Source: Moorena sp. SIO3I8
GTDB taxonomy: Bacteria > Cyanobacteriota > Cyanobacteriia > Cyanobacteriales > Coleofasciculaceae
Assembly (NCBI RefSeq): GCF_010692325.1
Contig: NZ_JAAHHW010000016.1
Coordinates: forward strand, 119,534 to 155,508
Length of the DNA: 35,975 nucleotides
Direction of reading: 5' to 3'
Shown: piece after piece, positions 1-8,289 of the stretch
Layout: each line of letters starts with the position of its first letter
How positions within the stretch are numbered: the stretch's first letter is position 1
Translations under genes and position numbers: made by a program
The notes under the pieces: model-generated
Told to the model about the DNA's origin: nothing
Seen by the model: only the letters and a program-made list of their open reading frames with translations
Databases searched by the model: none

Positions 1-85
1 CGAAATATTGGGCAGCAGGCAAAAAATATTGTAGATTATAGCGGTTCTCATAGTAATTAGAGACATACAATATTTTTATCAATTT

Positions 86-568
86 TTGCGTGAGCAAGGG
101 GGAGTCTCATCACTGGTAATTACCCATCGGGGTGGTATTGGTAAAGCAAAGGAAATTCAGGAGAGTATGGGGTGCCAAGTCCTGATTCAAGAACAAGAGG
201 CTTACTTACTGCCGGGATTAGACCTAGTTACATTTCACCAGGAGTTGACTATAAATCCCTACTGCTACGTCATTTGGACTCCTGGTCACTCTCCTGGTTC
301 TTCTTGTCTTTACTACACTGGTGCCGGGGGTGTGCTATTTTCTGGGCGTCATTTGCTTCCTAGTAAACAAGGAGAACTGTTGCCCCTGCGAACCCCGAAA
401 ACATTTCATTGGCCGAGACAGATTCGGAGTCTGCAATCGTTGCTTGAGCGTTTTACCCCAGAGACTCTTCAATTTATCTGTCCTGGTGCCAATACTGGTT
501 TTTTGCGAGGCAAAGGCGTGATTGACCAAGCTTATCAGCATTTATCAGCAAGTTTGGGCGAAGTTTAA
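86..568 (+). CDS. MBL-fold metallo-hydrolase-like protein, 5'-truncated
   Basis: The protein resembles the C-terminal two thirds of a cyanobacterial metallo-beta-lactamase-fold protein: THRGGIGKA where the family metal motif would sit, then a TPGHSPGS stretch and FSGRHLLP. The usual HxHxDH metal motif is absent, so catalysis is doubtful. The frame is open back to about position 35 but no ATG is available. TTG at 86 is the first usable start and would remove the whole N-terminal beta-sheet. The sequence just upstream (36-68) begins TATAGCGGTT and resembles a dispersed repeat seen elsewhere in the window, which suggests an insertion replaced the 5' end. It may be a pseudogene. The MBL assignment is reasonably sure; function is unknown. 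Confidence 0.6.
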   Translation: MREQGGVSSLVITHRGGIGKAKEIQESMGCQVLIQEQEAYLLPGLDLVTFHQELTINPYCYVIWTPGHSPGSSCLYYTGAGGVLFSGRHLLPSKQGELLPLRTPKTFHWPRQIRSLQSLLERFTPETLQFICPGANTGFLRGKGVIDQAYQHLSASLGEV

Positions 569-637
569 AAACCCAGAAGAGCTATATATCTGACGCCCTG
601 ACCCCCTGATGCTCTGACGCCCTAATCTACAGATAAT

Positions 638-1873
638 CTAACTTGCCTTAGCAAGAAAAGTATCAGAGGTTAACAACTTGATTGCTTCCTGATACTGAGT
701 ATCTGCTTTTGTTCCCACTTCGCTCAAACTAATTGCTTCTAAAGGCACTTCCAAGTCTGGCTCAATCCCTAATTTATTAATATCCCGGTGATTGGGGGTC
801 TCGTACTTGGCAACGGTAACTGCTAATCCTGACCCATCTATTAGTTCAAATAAGGACTGAATTAACCCTTTGCCAAAGGTTTTTTCCCCGACTAGCTTTG
901 CCCTACCATTGTCCTGTAAAGCCCCAGCTAGAATCTCACTAGCACTGGCGCTGCCTTGATTAACTAATACAACCAAGGGGTCTTCCGTAAGAGCGTCACC
1001 ATAGGCTTCAAAGCTACCAATGGTGCCTTGGCGGTTAACGGTGTAAACAATAGTGCCTTGATCTAACCAGAGGCGAGCAATTTCAATACCTGCCTGCAAG
1101 AGACCCCCTGGATTATTCCTGAGATCAAGAATATAGCCATCTGCACCCATCTCCTTGAGTTTAGCAACGGCGTGGGCAACTTCCATTGGGGCGTTGGCAC
1201 TAAATTGAGACAGGCGAATATAACCGACTGGGTCTCTATTGTCCTGGGTATCGAGGACAGAATACACTGGGTTTAGGGAAATGCGATCGCGTACTATTTC
1301 CACCAATTTTGGCTGTTCTTTCTGGCTTTGAATCTTCAAGGTAACTGTTGTACCAATTGGTCCACGCATCCGCGCTGCCGCTTCATCTAGAGTCATGTCC
1401 CTAGTCAGCATGCCATCAATTTCTAGGATGTGATCCCGTGGTCGGATACCGGCTAAATCCGCTGGTGATTGAGCAATTGGGGTGATTACTTCTAACTGAC
1501 CAGTTTCCACATCAATGGCAATTTGTAGCCCGACACCGGAGAGTTCACCAGAGGTGCTGATTTGCAAACTATGATATTGTTCAGGTCTGAGCAATCGTGT
1601 GAAGGGATCCCCAAGACTCCCTAACATTGTTTCTATGGCAGTATAGGTAGCTTCACGATTAGGCAGCCGCTTTTTCAAGGTCTTCTGACGTAACGACCAC
1701 CAATTTTGATGGTTAAAGGTATCATCAACGTAGGATTGAGAGACAATCCGCCATGCTTGGGAGAAAAGCCTTTCCTCCTGAGAGAAGGCAGCCGCTTTTG
1801 GTGTCCAGCAGGCAGACAATAGCATGATTGGCAAGATTAGTAACAGTCCAACCCACAAGGATCGTTTGTGCAT
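638..1873 (-). CDS. ctpA: C-terminal processing peptidase, S41 family (CtpA-like)
   Basis: Serine protease of the tail-specific/CtpA family. CtpA in cyanobacteria removes the C-terminal extension of the photosystem II D1 precursor on the lumenal side. Visible parts: a hydrophobic N-terminus ending in LLSAC (a lipobox, suggesting a lipoprotein), a PDZ domain at about residues 110-190 (GVGLQI, then GIRPRDHILEIDG), and the peptidase core with GSASASEI and TFGKGLIQ. These give the Ser/Lys pair near residues 310 and 335, spaced 25 apart as in plant and algal D1 protease. ATG at 1873 is preferred over TTG at 1879. It is divergent from petB across a shared 220-base region. The paralogues CtpB/CtpC are alternatives; the neighbourhood and photosynthetic context favour CtpA. 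Confidence 0.8.
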   Translation of the reverse strand: MHKRSLWVGLLLILPIMLLSACWTPKAAAFSQEERLFSQAWRIVSQSYVDDTFNHQNWWSLRQKTLKKRLPNREATYTAIETMLGSLGDPFTRLLRPEQYHSLQISTSGELSGVGLQIAIDVETGQLEVITPIAQSPADLAGIRPRDHILEIDGMLTRDMTLDEAAARMRGPIGTTVTLKIQSQKEQPKLVEIVRDRISLNPVYSVLDTQDNRDPVGYIRLSQFSANAPMEVAHAVAKLKEMGADGYILDLRNNPGGLLQAGIEIARLWLDQGTIVYTVNRQGTIGSFEAYGDALTEDPLVVLVNQGSASASEILAGALQDNGRAKLVGEKTFGKGLIQSLFELIDGSGLAVTVAKYETPNHRDINKLGIEPDLEVPLEAISLSEVGTKADTQYQEAIKLLTSDTFLAKAS

Positions 1874-2093
1874 GATCAAAATTATTAGAGTACTTGTTAA
1901 GTTATATTACCTGTAACCGCTATCAGGTATAATATTAGGGCTGTAACCGCCAGAGTTTACGGCAAATTAATGAAGCAAGTCATGTTAAAATTAACATCAT
2001 GTAACATATAGGCTGTATTCGTTGTAACTTAGGGAGTTGAAGACTCCGACATTCAACGTCTGACGGCAAAATCCTTTCGGAAACTCTGGCCTC
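1874..2093. promoter_or_regulatory. Divergent intergenic region between ctpA and petB
   Basis: This 220-base gap must hold both the ctpA (minus) and petB (plus) promoters and the petB leader. It contains two copies of GCTGTAACCGC-like/CTGTAACCGC sequence (about 1911-1950) and the AT-rich stretch GTTAAAATTAACATCATGTA. I cannot place -35/-10 boxes with confidence. Confidence 0.35.
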
Positions 2094-2762
2094 ATGTTTT
2101 CTAAGCAAATCACTGACTCGAAAGTATACGACTGGTTTGAGGAGCGTCTGGAAATTCAGGCACTTTCCGATGACATCACTTCAAAGTACGTACCTCCCCA
2201 CGTTAATATTTTTTACTGCCTGGGTGGAATTACTCTAACTTGCTTTATAATCCAGTTTGCTACTGGATTTGCCATGACCTTCTACTACAAGCCGACGGTC
2301 GCTGAGGCATTTAGCTCTGTACAGTACATTATGACTGAAGTGAGCTTTGGCTGGCTGATCCGCTCTGTTCACCGCTGGTCTGCCAGCATGATGGTGCTGA
2401 TGATGATTCTGCACGTCTTCCGGGTCTATCTGACTGGTGGTTTCAAAAAGCCCCGTGAACTGACCTGGGTGACAGGGGTAGTTTTAGCAGTAATTACAGT
2501 CTCTTTCGGTGTGACTGGCTACTCCTTGCCTTGGGACCAAGTTGGTTACTGGGCGGTCAAGATTGTATCTGGCGTTCCTGAAGCTATTCCCGTAGTTGGT
2601 TCTTTAATCGTCGAACTGCTGCGCGGTGGTACTAGTGTAGGTCAGGGTACTCTGAGTCGCTACTACAGCCTACATACCTTTGTTCTACCCTGGTTTATCG
2701 CTGTCTTCATGCTGCTGCACTTCCTGATGATTCGCAAACAGGGCATTTCTGGTCCGTTGTAA
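2094..2762 (+). CDS. petB: Cytochrome b6 of the cytochrome b6f complex
   Basis: Di-heme membrane subunit of the cytochrome b6f complex, which passes electrons from plastoquinol to plastocyanin/cytochrome c6 in the thylakoid. It is 222 residues, the usual cyanobacterial length, and near-identical to the family consensus throughout. Four heme-ligand histidines sit at positions equivalent to H86/H100/H187/H202 of the 215-residue form (here H93, H107, H194, H209). The cysteine for covalent heme c' is present in FYCLGG (C42). Four transmembrane helices are evident. It ends with the conserved KQGISGPL. petD follows 99 bases later on the same strand, so co-transcription is expected. Confidence 0.98.
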   Translation: MFSKQITDSKVYDWFEERLEIQALSDDITSKYVPPHVNIFYCLGGITLTCFIIQFATGFAMTFYYKPTVAEAFSSVQYIMTEVSFGWLIRSVHRWSASMMVLMMILHVFRVYLTGGFKKPRELTWVTGVVLAVITVSFGVTGYSLPWDQVGYWAVKIVSGVPEAIPVVGSLIVELLRGGTSVGQGTLSRYYSLHTFVLPWFIAVFMLLHFLMIRKQGISGPL

Positions 2763-2861
2763 ATCTGTACTGACTAAAAGTCAGGAAAGTGTTAAAACTA
2801 AATGCAAACCTTCCTGCTGCCACCTGCTTACCTTTACTTATTAAGGAGAATAATTTAAGCA

Positions 2862-3344
2862 ATGTCAGTTCTTAAAAAGCCGGATCTAGACGATCCCATT
2901 TTACGTGCCAAACTAGCCAAGGGGATGGGTCATAATTATTATGGCGAGCCAGCTTGGCCTAATGACCTCCTCTACGTTTTCCCAGTGGTAATCATGGGTT
3001 CCATTGCTCTATGCATTGGTTTAGCTGTGCTCGATCCAGCTATGATTGGTGAGCCAGCAGATCCCTTTGCCACACCGTTAGAAATCCTCCCGGAATGGTA
3101 TCTATATCCTGTTTTCCAAATTTTGCGGATTCTCCCTAATAAACTTTTGGGTATTGCTGCTATGGGATCAGTTCCCTTGGGTCTGATGCTGGTTCCCTTC
3201 ATCGAAGGTGTTAACAAATTCCAGAACCCATTCCGCCGTCCAGTGGCAACTACGGTATTTTTATTTGGTACCCTAGTCACCATCTGGCTTGGTGTTGGTG
3301 CTACCTTCCCCATTGATCAGTCTTTGACTTTGGGTCTGTTTTAA
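2862..3344 (+). CDS. petD: Cytochrome b6f complex subunit IV
   Basis: Subunit IV pairs with cytochrome b6 to form the equivalent of mitochondrial cytochrome b and contributes to the quinol oxidation site. It is 160 residues, exactly the family length, starting [12 protein letters not shown]. The conserved PEWY motif (quinol-site loop) is present in [10 protein letters not shown], followed by three transmembrane segments. A good ribosome binding site (AAGGAG) lies about 15 bases upstream of the ATG at 2862. It forms the standard petB-petD operon. A TnpB transposon end begins about 30 bases after the stop codon, so the original operon terminator has probably been displaced downstream. Confidence 0.98.
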   Translation: MSVLKKPDLDDPILRAKLAKGMGHNYYGEPAWPNDLLYVFPVVIMGSIALCIGLAVLDPAMIGEPADPFATPLEILPEWYLYPVFQILRILPNKLLGIAAMGSVPLGLMLVPFIEGVNKFQNPFRRPVATTVFLFGTLVTIWLGVGATFPIDQSLTLGLF

Positions 3345-3535
3345 GATAAGCCTAACCATCAGGCTGATCCTACAACTAGAGTTTGAACAAGACGTGAGAC
3401 GCATTCCCCCACCTCGTCCAGGTGGGGGTTAGTCCACGCCAACAACAATAGCTAAAAACCTAAAACATCAATCAATCTATTGTCGTCTACATTTTTAGAG
3501 GTTAAAATATTAACTAACAATAGAATCATAGACTA

Positions 3536-4882
3536 GTGAAAACGCCGACCAAAGTCATCAGGACTGATAAATGGAAGCTTAATCCGTCTCCCGGACAAAA
3601 AATCTTGTTTTCGGAGACGGTTAAAGTTTATCGTCAGGCTTGTAGGTACTTAGTCGGTATTATCTATACTCATTGGTCTGAGCTTGGTGGCTTGACTGCT
3701 GTACAGCTAACTCCTGCTGTCGAAAAGTTGATGCATAAAACAGCCAAGCGTCCAAATATCAAATATCCACAATTCAACAAGGCTTTTTACAAGTTCCCTA
3801 GTTACTACCGTCGAGCTGCGATAGCATTTGCCGCTGGACAGGTTAGTAGTTATGTGACTCGATACCGTGAATGGCAGTCTGGTAGTCGAAAAAGAAAAGA
3901 TAGCAAGCCACCAAGATTAAATGCTGATACTGGCTGCTATCCAGCTTTGTACAAAGGTCAATGTTACAAGCTACATGGTTTTGACCAAATCGAAATCAAG
4001 GCTTTTAATGGTAAAGATTGGGTTTGGACTACAGTTCAAATAACTGGTCTAAGAGAGCGTCATAAGATAGCTACAAACAAGATGATGTCCCCTTCGTTGA
4101 TTTTTAACGTACGGTACTGTCATCTGTCTGTTCCGTTTACTTGCAAACCAGAAAAACGCCAGCCATTGGCTAACATAACTGCGGTAGATTTAGGGATTAA
4201 TACTACCGCTACCGTAGCAGTTGTAACCCATAGTGGCACTGTAATCCATCGTGATTTTATTCATCTTGGAAGAGACATAGACCGCAGGGACAAACGACTA
4301 AAGTCCGTATCAGCAAGAGCATCGAAAACGATGGGAAAAGGAGGAAAACTACATAAAGGTTTTTGCTCTTTGACTTATCAAAAATGCCAAAGAATCAATA
4401 ACCAAATTGGCCATATTGTTTCCAAGCGGATTGTTGAGATTGCTGAAAAGTTTAACTCGGAAGCCATTGTATTCGAGAATCTTAAAGGGTGGAAGCCCAT
4501 TGGTGGACGAAAGCGGTCTAATTTAAAACAAAGATTCCACGGATGGCTCAAGGCAAAAATCCGCGACTTCACAGAAATGAAATGGGCTGAATTGGGTGGA
4601 AAAGTGATAGAAGTCGTTGCGTCTTATACCTCTAAACTTGCTTTTGATGGCTCTGGTACGGTTAAGAGAAATTCTCAAAAATACTCTTTGGCAACCTTCC
4701 CTTCAGGTAAGCGGTTTAATGCCGACTTAAACGGCGCTTACAACATCGGTGCTAGAGGTGTGTTTAAACTCACTCGCAGAAATGACGGTGAGGGTCGTTC
4801 CAGCAAAAGTTCTGGACGACCACCTAGAAGCTGGGTTTGCTTGTGTGATTTGTGGGCTGCGGCTAGCCCTAGATTAGCATAA
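3536..4882 (+). CDS. tnpB: TnpB, RNA-guided RuvC nuclease/transposon protein
   Basis: TnpB proteins are RNA-guided DNA nucleases of IS200/IS605 elements and the ancestors of Cas12. The RuvC triad is complete: D218 (AVDLGINTT), E314 (VFENLKGW) and D397 (NADLNGAYNIG). Length is 448 residues from a GTG at 3536. The usual zinc ribbon (two CxxC pairs between the E and last D) is missing. Its place holds SYTSKLAFDGSG and SLATFPSGKRF, with no cysteines. The C-terminal tail after the triad is about 45 residues and arginine/serine-rich. I infer a guide RNA from the 3' end of the gene and the right hairpin. Activity without the zinc ribbon is an open question. Confidence 0.92.
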   Translation: MKTPTKVIRTDKWKLNPSPGQKILFSETVKVYRQACRYLVGIIYTHWSELGGLTAVQLTPAVEKLMHKTAKRPNIKYPQFNKAFYKFPSYYRRAAIAFAAGQVSSYVTRYREWQSGSRKRKDSKPPRLNADTGCYPALYKGQCYKLHGFDQIEIKAFNGKDWVWTTVQITGLRERHKIATNKMMSPSLIFNVRYCHLSVPFTCKPEKRQPLANITAVDLGINTTATVAVVTHSGTVIHRDFIHLGRDIDRRDKRLKSVSARASKTMGKGGKLHKGFCSLTYQKCQRINNQIGHIVSKRIVEIAEKFNSEAIVFENLKGWKPIGGRKRSNLKQRFHGWLKAKIRDFTEMKWAELGGKVIEVVASYTSKLAFDGSGTVKRNSQKYSLATFPSGKRFNADLNGAYNIGARGVFKLTRRNDGEGRSSKSSGRPPRSWVCLCDLWAAASPRLA

Positions 4883-4946
4883 GACACCACCACCTGGCTA
4901 TCGCCACGCTACGCGAACGGTGATAACCAGGTGGTGGAAGCTTCAT
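4780..4946 (+). ncRNA. Candidate omega (right-end guide) RNA of the TnpB element
   Basis: In TnpB elements the guide RNA overlaps the 3' end of tnpB and ends at the right transposon boundary, reading its guide from flanking DNA. Here the matching region carries the strong right-end hairpin (4887-4937). The hairpin loop contains CCACGCTACGCGAAC, a motif dispersed elsewhere in this genome. Extent is inferred from family organisation, not from the sequence alone. Confidence 0.4.
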
Positions 4947-5004
4947 CTAGAGTTTGTGGGATTTCGAGTGGTAGCGTAATTAGTCTTTTAAAAAAGCTTT
5001 TCTG

Positions 5005-5037
5005 AAAATCCCACGTACTTTGAGCCGTGGGATTTTT
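5005..5037 (+). terminator. Rho-independent-type hairpin, probable former petBD terminator
   Basis: Stem AAATCCCAC (5006-5014) pairs with GTGGGATTT (5027-5035) across a 12-base loop and is followed by TTTTGCTT. It lies just beyond the right end of the TnpB element and no other plus-strand gene intervenes, so it probably served petB-petD before the insertion. Confidence 0.55.
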
Positions 5038-5192
5038 GCTTGATAGCAATTTCAAAGAATTTCCTCAGTGCCAAGTATCGTAACCCTGTCTCCCATGGCT
5101 ACAAGTTCTTGGTTGTTTTTCCCTAATATCCCTAATGCTTTTAGAAATAGTTCGAGGGTAAGATAGGTGAATCGAATTCAAAACTAACGAAT

Positions 5193-6338
5193 TTGAGCGA
5201 CACACAGAAAACCGCATCTAACTACGTATTCATTTTCCTAGAGATTTTTGAGTGTGAAGGGGGCATCCAATCCTACGTCAAAGATATTTTCGAGGCATAT
5301 TTGTCTGTTGCTGCTAAGACTGTTACCAGTTCTAGCGCTCAAGTATTTTTGCTGCGGGATGGTCTAGGTTGTGACAATCCCTTTGATGTCTACCCACTCA
5401 AATTCCATTACCTGAAAACTAAGTCTCCTGTGCTAGGGCGTGTTCGCTTAACAATAGCGCTATGGTTTTATTTATGGCAAAAACGTCCCAAGCATGTTTT
5501 CTGCGGTCATATCAAACTGGCTCCCCTGACTCAGCTGTTGTGCAATAGTCTGGGGATTCCCTATACAGTTTTGACCTATGGCAAAGAGGTTTGGCAACCC
5601 TTACCCCTAAAAGAACGTAATGCCCTAGACCGGGCAGGAGCAATTTGGACTATCAGTCGTTACAGTCGCGATCGCGCTTGTGCTGCCAATAAGCTAAATC
5701 CTGAAAAGGTAAAGATGTTGCCTTGTGCTGTTGATGGGAATACTTTTACTCCTGGTCCGAAATCACCAGCCTTAATCGAAAAGTATGGTCTGGCTGGTGC
5801 TAATGTGTTGATGACCGTTGCCCGTCTGTGGTCTGGGGATATTTATAAAGGAGTAGATGTTACCATTCAAGCACTTCCTGCGATCGCAAAAATCTTTCCA
5901 GAGGTTAAATATCTAGTCATTGGTCGTGGTGATGATCAACCTAGACTGGCACAGCTAGCGAAAGATTTGGGTGTTGCCGATCAGGTGGTTTTTGCTGGTT
6001 TTGTCCCTACACCAGAATTAGTGGAACACTACCGAGTGGCTGATGCCTACGTCATGCCCTCCCAAGAAGGCTTTGGGATTGTATACCTAGAGGCCATGGC
6101 TTGTGGTAAACCTGTCCTTTCTGGGGATTCTGATGGTTCTGCTGATCCGTTGCAAGATGGTCAGCTTGGTTGGCAAGTTCCCTATCGAGACCCTGATGCA
6201 GTTGCTGCAGCTTGTATTGAAATTCTCAAGGGAGAGGATCAGCGCTGTGATGGTCAGTGGTTACGAGAACAATCCCTAGGATTATTTAGTAAAGAGGCTC
6301 TGACAAAGCAGTTAAAAGAGTTCCTCGATTTTGCTTAA
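5193..6338 (+). CDS. Glycosyltransferase family 4 (GT-B fold)
   Basis: Retaining sugar-nucleotide-dependent glycosyltransferase, cytoplasmic or membrane-associated, for polysaccharide or glycolipid assembly. It has 381 residues. The N-terminal Rossmann half starts YVFIFLEIFECEGGIQSYV (the acceptor-side GG loop). The C-terminal half carries the GT4 donor-site motif EGFGIVYLEAMACGKPVL (EX7E type), preceded by VARLWSGDIYKG. The start is TTG at 5193; no ATG or GTG fits the conserved N-terminus better and no clear Shine-Dalgarno is visible. It stands alone, so its substrate cannot be deduced from neighbours. Confidence 0.88.
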   Translation: MSDTQKTASNYVFIFLEIFECEGGIQSYVKDIFEAYLSVAAKTVTSSSAQVFLLRDGLGCDNPFDVYPLKFHYLKTKSPVLGRVRLTIALWFYLWQKRPKHVFCGHIKLAPLTQLLCNSLGIPYTVLTYGKEVWQPLPLKERNALDRAGAIWTISRYSRDRACAANKLNPEKVKMLPCAVDGNTFTPGPKSPALIEKYGLAGANVLMTVARLWSGDIYKGVDVTIQALPAIAKIFPEVKYLVIGRGDDQPRLAQLAKDLGVADQVVFAGFVPTPELVEHYRVADAYVMPSQEGFGIVYLEAMACGKPVLSGDSDGSADPLQDGQLGWQVPYRDPDAVAAACIEILKGEDQRCDGQWLREQSLGLFSKEALTKQLKEFLDFA

Positions 6339-6907
6339 ACACAGAGACATCAAGCGAGAGTTAGCCACTCAATAAATTAAGTGGCCGGGGAGCTTACCGG
6401 GATTCCCATACGGCCATCGTGTTAGAATAGAATCGTGAGTAAGAACAAGGTTGGTCGCGTTTATATTTTGCTAGTACGGTGAGATTCCGGCCAGGAGGAG
6501 ACGGGGTAATTCCTACGACCATGGTACAGGCAAGTAATGCAGCAAAAGGTAGCGATTTATTGCCCTGATCTGTTTGGTACAACCACTCCGAAAGCTATTC
6601 AAATTAAAAGTAAATCCACAGGTTGACTTTTTGTTAATTCGTTCGCGTAGCGTGGCCTACGGCCAGGGAGGTAGGGCAGTTTTGAGTCTGCCACAACAGT
6701 ACAGACTGGATTTTTTTCTAGTCAGTATTGTAAGCTTCGTGGAGAGGCGCTTTCCAATGGCGAATCTCATTCGCCATTGGAAAGCGCGCCAAGCGCGGTT
6801 TTAACCCGCGTAACGACACGACTCTTAGAATTCCTGCGTTTTCAAACCAGGGAGAACTCAATAGGATATAACTACCCGATCATATTTGTTATTGTTAAAA
6901 GAAAACT
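6339..6907. other. Non-coding stretch with repeat fragments
   Basis: No convincing gene. About 6389-6570 is a GC-richer block. Its plus-strand frame encodes PGGDGVIPTTMVQASNAAKG shortly before a stop, which may be the 3' remnant of a mobile-element ORF; I cannot name it. The block 6640-6672 holds a GCGTAGCGTGGCCTACGGCC repeat, and 6747-6787 is a near-perfect palindrome listed separately. Confidence 0.4.
6747..6787. repeat. Perfect 18-19 bp stem palindrome
   Basis: GCGCTTTCCAATGGCGAA (6747-6764) is the exact reverse complement of 6770-6787. One further T-A pair leaves a 3-nt loop. It has no T-run afterwards, so it is more likely a palindromic repeat element than a terminator. Confidence 0.8.
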
Positions 6908-7288
6908 GTGAATCAGAATACCCCGAGACAGTTCCAGTTCAACCTGTCAGGTATGGGCTGTTGGCTAGCGTTCTTCTTAACTTGTTTCTTGCTAGGCACA
7001 GTTGGCTTGGGATGGGTAGTCAATGGTTTTTTGATTTTGATTGCTTTTTTAATCATCTCACCAGTGATTGCCTGGTTCGGAGTTCGCTGGTGGCTCAGAC
7101 GTAATCTAGTGGAAGATCAATGTCCAGTCTGTGCCTATGAGTTTACTGGGTTTAATAATACCCAGTGTCAGTGCCCCAGTTGCGGGGAAGTTTTGAAGAT
7201 AGAACAGGGTCGTTTTAACCGCTTAGCAGCTCCAGGCACCATTGATGTGGAAGCGGTTGAGGTATCGGTTCAGCAGATTGAAGATTAG
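6908..7288 (+). CDS. Small membrane protein with C-terminal zinc-ribbon-like motif
   Basis: Not recognised as a named family. The 126-residue product starts at GTG 6908. It has two adjacent hydrophobic segments (about residues 17-58: LAFFLTCFLLGTVGLGWVV then FLILIAFLIISPVIAWFGV). A cytoplasmic tail follows, with CPVCAYEF and CQCPSCG, which resembles a CxxC...CxxC zinc ribbon (about residues 74-97). The tail end is acidic. It looks like a conserved cyanobacterial hypothetical protein. Neighbours give no functional clue. Confidence 0.7.
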   Translation: MNQNTPRQFQFNLSGMGCWLAFFLTCFLLGTVGLGWVVNGFLILIAFLIISPVIAWFGVRWWLRRNLVEDQCPVCAYEFTGFNNTQCQCPSCGEVLKIEQGRFNRLAAPGTIDVEAVEVSVQQIED

Positions 7289-7403
7289 AGTAATCGCTAA
7301 TCACCAATAGACTTCGCTGCAGTTGTCAGGCAAAAGGCTTGCACCCAAAAGCCTTACGTACAATAATTATTGACTGTTGAACTTTTCATTCTGCACGCTG
7401 GTA

Positions 7404-7835
7404 CTAGGGAGTTTTAGTGATCGATAAGGTATAAGGATGCTGTTCACCATTGCGATCGCCGACGTAGAATGAGTAGCTGCCTTGCTCCCAATATCCCATT
7501 TTAACAATATTCCCCCCAGATAAATTATCGGCCTGTGTACATGAGGTACCATTGGGCTCCTGAATCAATAGAGTGGGCTGGCCCTGGCTTTCTAGGTTGA
7601 AGCGCAAGTAGGTAAAATCTTGGTTCAAATTAATGACATGATTGGGCTGGTTACTAATCATACCGCATTGGCTCTTGTTTGATCCTCCAGAGTTTCCAGT
7701 AACTACGATGGGATCAGGCTGGAATTCAGGCTCAAGGTTGATGGTTTCGGCGCTGGCGACACCAGCGCTACTTAAGCATACAGCTATGGTGATCGGAACA
7801 ATCATCCAGTGTGGGAATAGTTTAGTCATTGTCAT
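7404..7835 (-). CDS. Secreted hypothetical protein
   Basis: A 143-residue protein with a clear signal peptide (hydrophobic IVPITIAVCLSSAGVA, cleavage predicted after ASA at about residue 29). The mature part is beta-rich: YLRFNLESQGQPTLLIQEP, then GYWEQGSYSFYVGDRNG. This is reminiscent of small pre-peptidase C-terminal-like (PPC) beta-sandwich domains, but that is only a resemblance. Two cysteines (in SQCGM and TSCTQ) could form a disulphide. The role is unknown; it is probably periplasmic or extracellular. It is transcribed opposite to its neighbours and followed upstream by a heptamer array. Confidence 0.7.
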   Translation of the reverse strand: MTMTKLFPHWMIVPITIAVCLSSAGVASAETINLEPEFQPDPIVVTGNSGGSNKSQCGMISNQPNHVINLNQDFTYLRFNLESQGQPTLLIQEPNGTSCTQADNLSGGNIVKMGYWEQGSYSFYVGDRNGEQHPYTLSITKTP

Positions 7836-7914
7836 CCCCTAAAGTCTTGTGTTCTATTACTAATACACTTGTTCTAGATTACTTGACTATCTCCATTTGA
7901 ATTTGTTTCGGGTA

Positions 7915-7984
7915 AGCTATCAGCTATCAGCTATCAGCTATCAGCTATCAGCTATCAGTTATCAGCTATCAGTTATCAGCTAGC
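7915..7984. repeat. Heptamer array, AGCTATC x10
   Basis: Ten contiguous 7-mers: six AGCTATC, then AGTTATC/AGCTATC alternation, ending AGCTAGC. It is an STRR-type short tandem repeat of a different sequence class from the GGGARYN arrays. Confidence 0.95.
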
Positions 7985-7992
7985 ATTAAAAT

Positions 7993-8048
7993 GCTGAAGG
8001 CTGAGGGCTAAGGGCTGAGGGCTGAAGGCTGACTGCTGATAGCTGACG
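7993..8048. repeat. Heptamer array, GCTGARG x8
   Basis: Eight 7-mers (GCTGAAG, GCTGAGG, GCTAAGG, ... GCTGATA, GCTGACG) eight bases after the AGCTATC array. Two unrelated heptamer families lie side by side. Confidence 0.9.
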
Positions 8049-8289
8049 GGTACCTCACCCAATTTAAAACTGCTATATAATGATGAGGCTTGATTTCATA
8101 GCAGTTCAGTGCTATTGCCGATATTCAACTGGTTAAGTCTAGACATAGTTAAACATAGTCATCAGGTGTTTGCAAAAAAAAATGGTATCAAGCAAAATCT
8201 GCTATAATCTCGGGGAATTTGCTTACTGATCCTTGAAATCAGCGTTTAAAGTCATTACAAAGCAACCATAAGCAGCCTGGTAATTAAAT

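Larger units (their letters stand above)
3376..4956 (+). mobile_element. Solitary TnpB element (IS200/IS605-type, no tnpA)
   Basis: A single tnpB gene bounded by two subterminal hairpins. The left hairpin at 3406-3428 has a perfect 9-bp stem (CCCCCACCT/AGGTGGGGG, 5-nt loop). The right hairpin at 4887-4937 has a perfect 11-bp stem (CCACCACCTGG/CCAGGTGGTGG) extended by a few pairs. Outside them, the decamer CTAGAGTTTG occurs at 3376-3385 and again at 4947-4956. It could be an end sequence or a direct repeat, so the exact boundaries are uncertain. No Y1 transposase (TnpA) is present, so any movement would depend on TnpA supplied in trans. Confidence 0.75.

Noticed and set aside
6394-6804. Small frames on both strands in the 6.4-6.8 kb gap
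   Set aside because: They cross palindromic and dispersed repeats, have no ribosome site and no recognisable motif.
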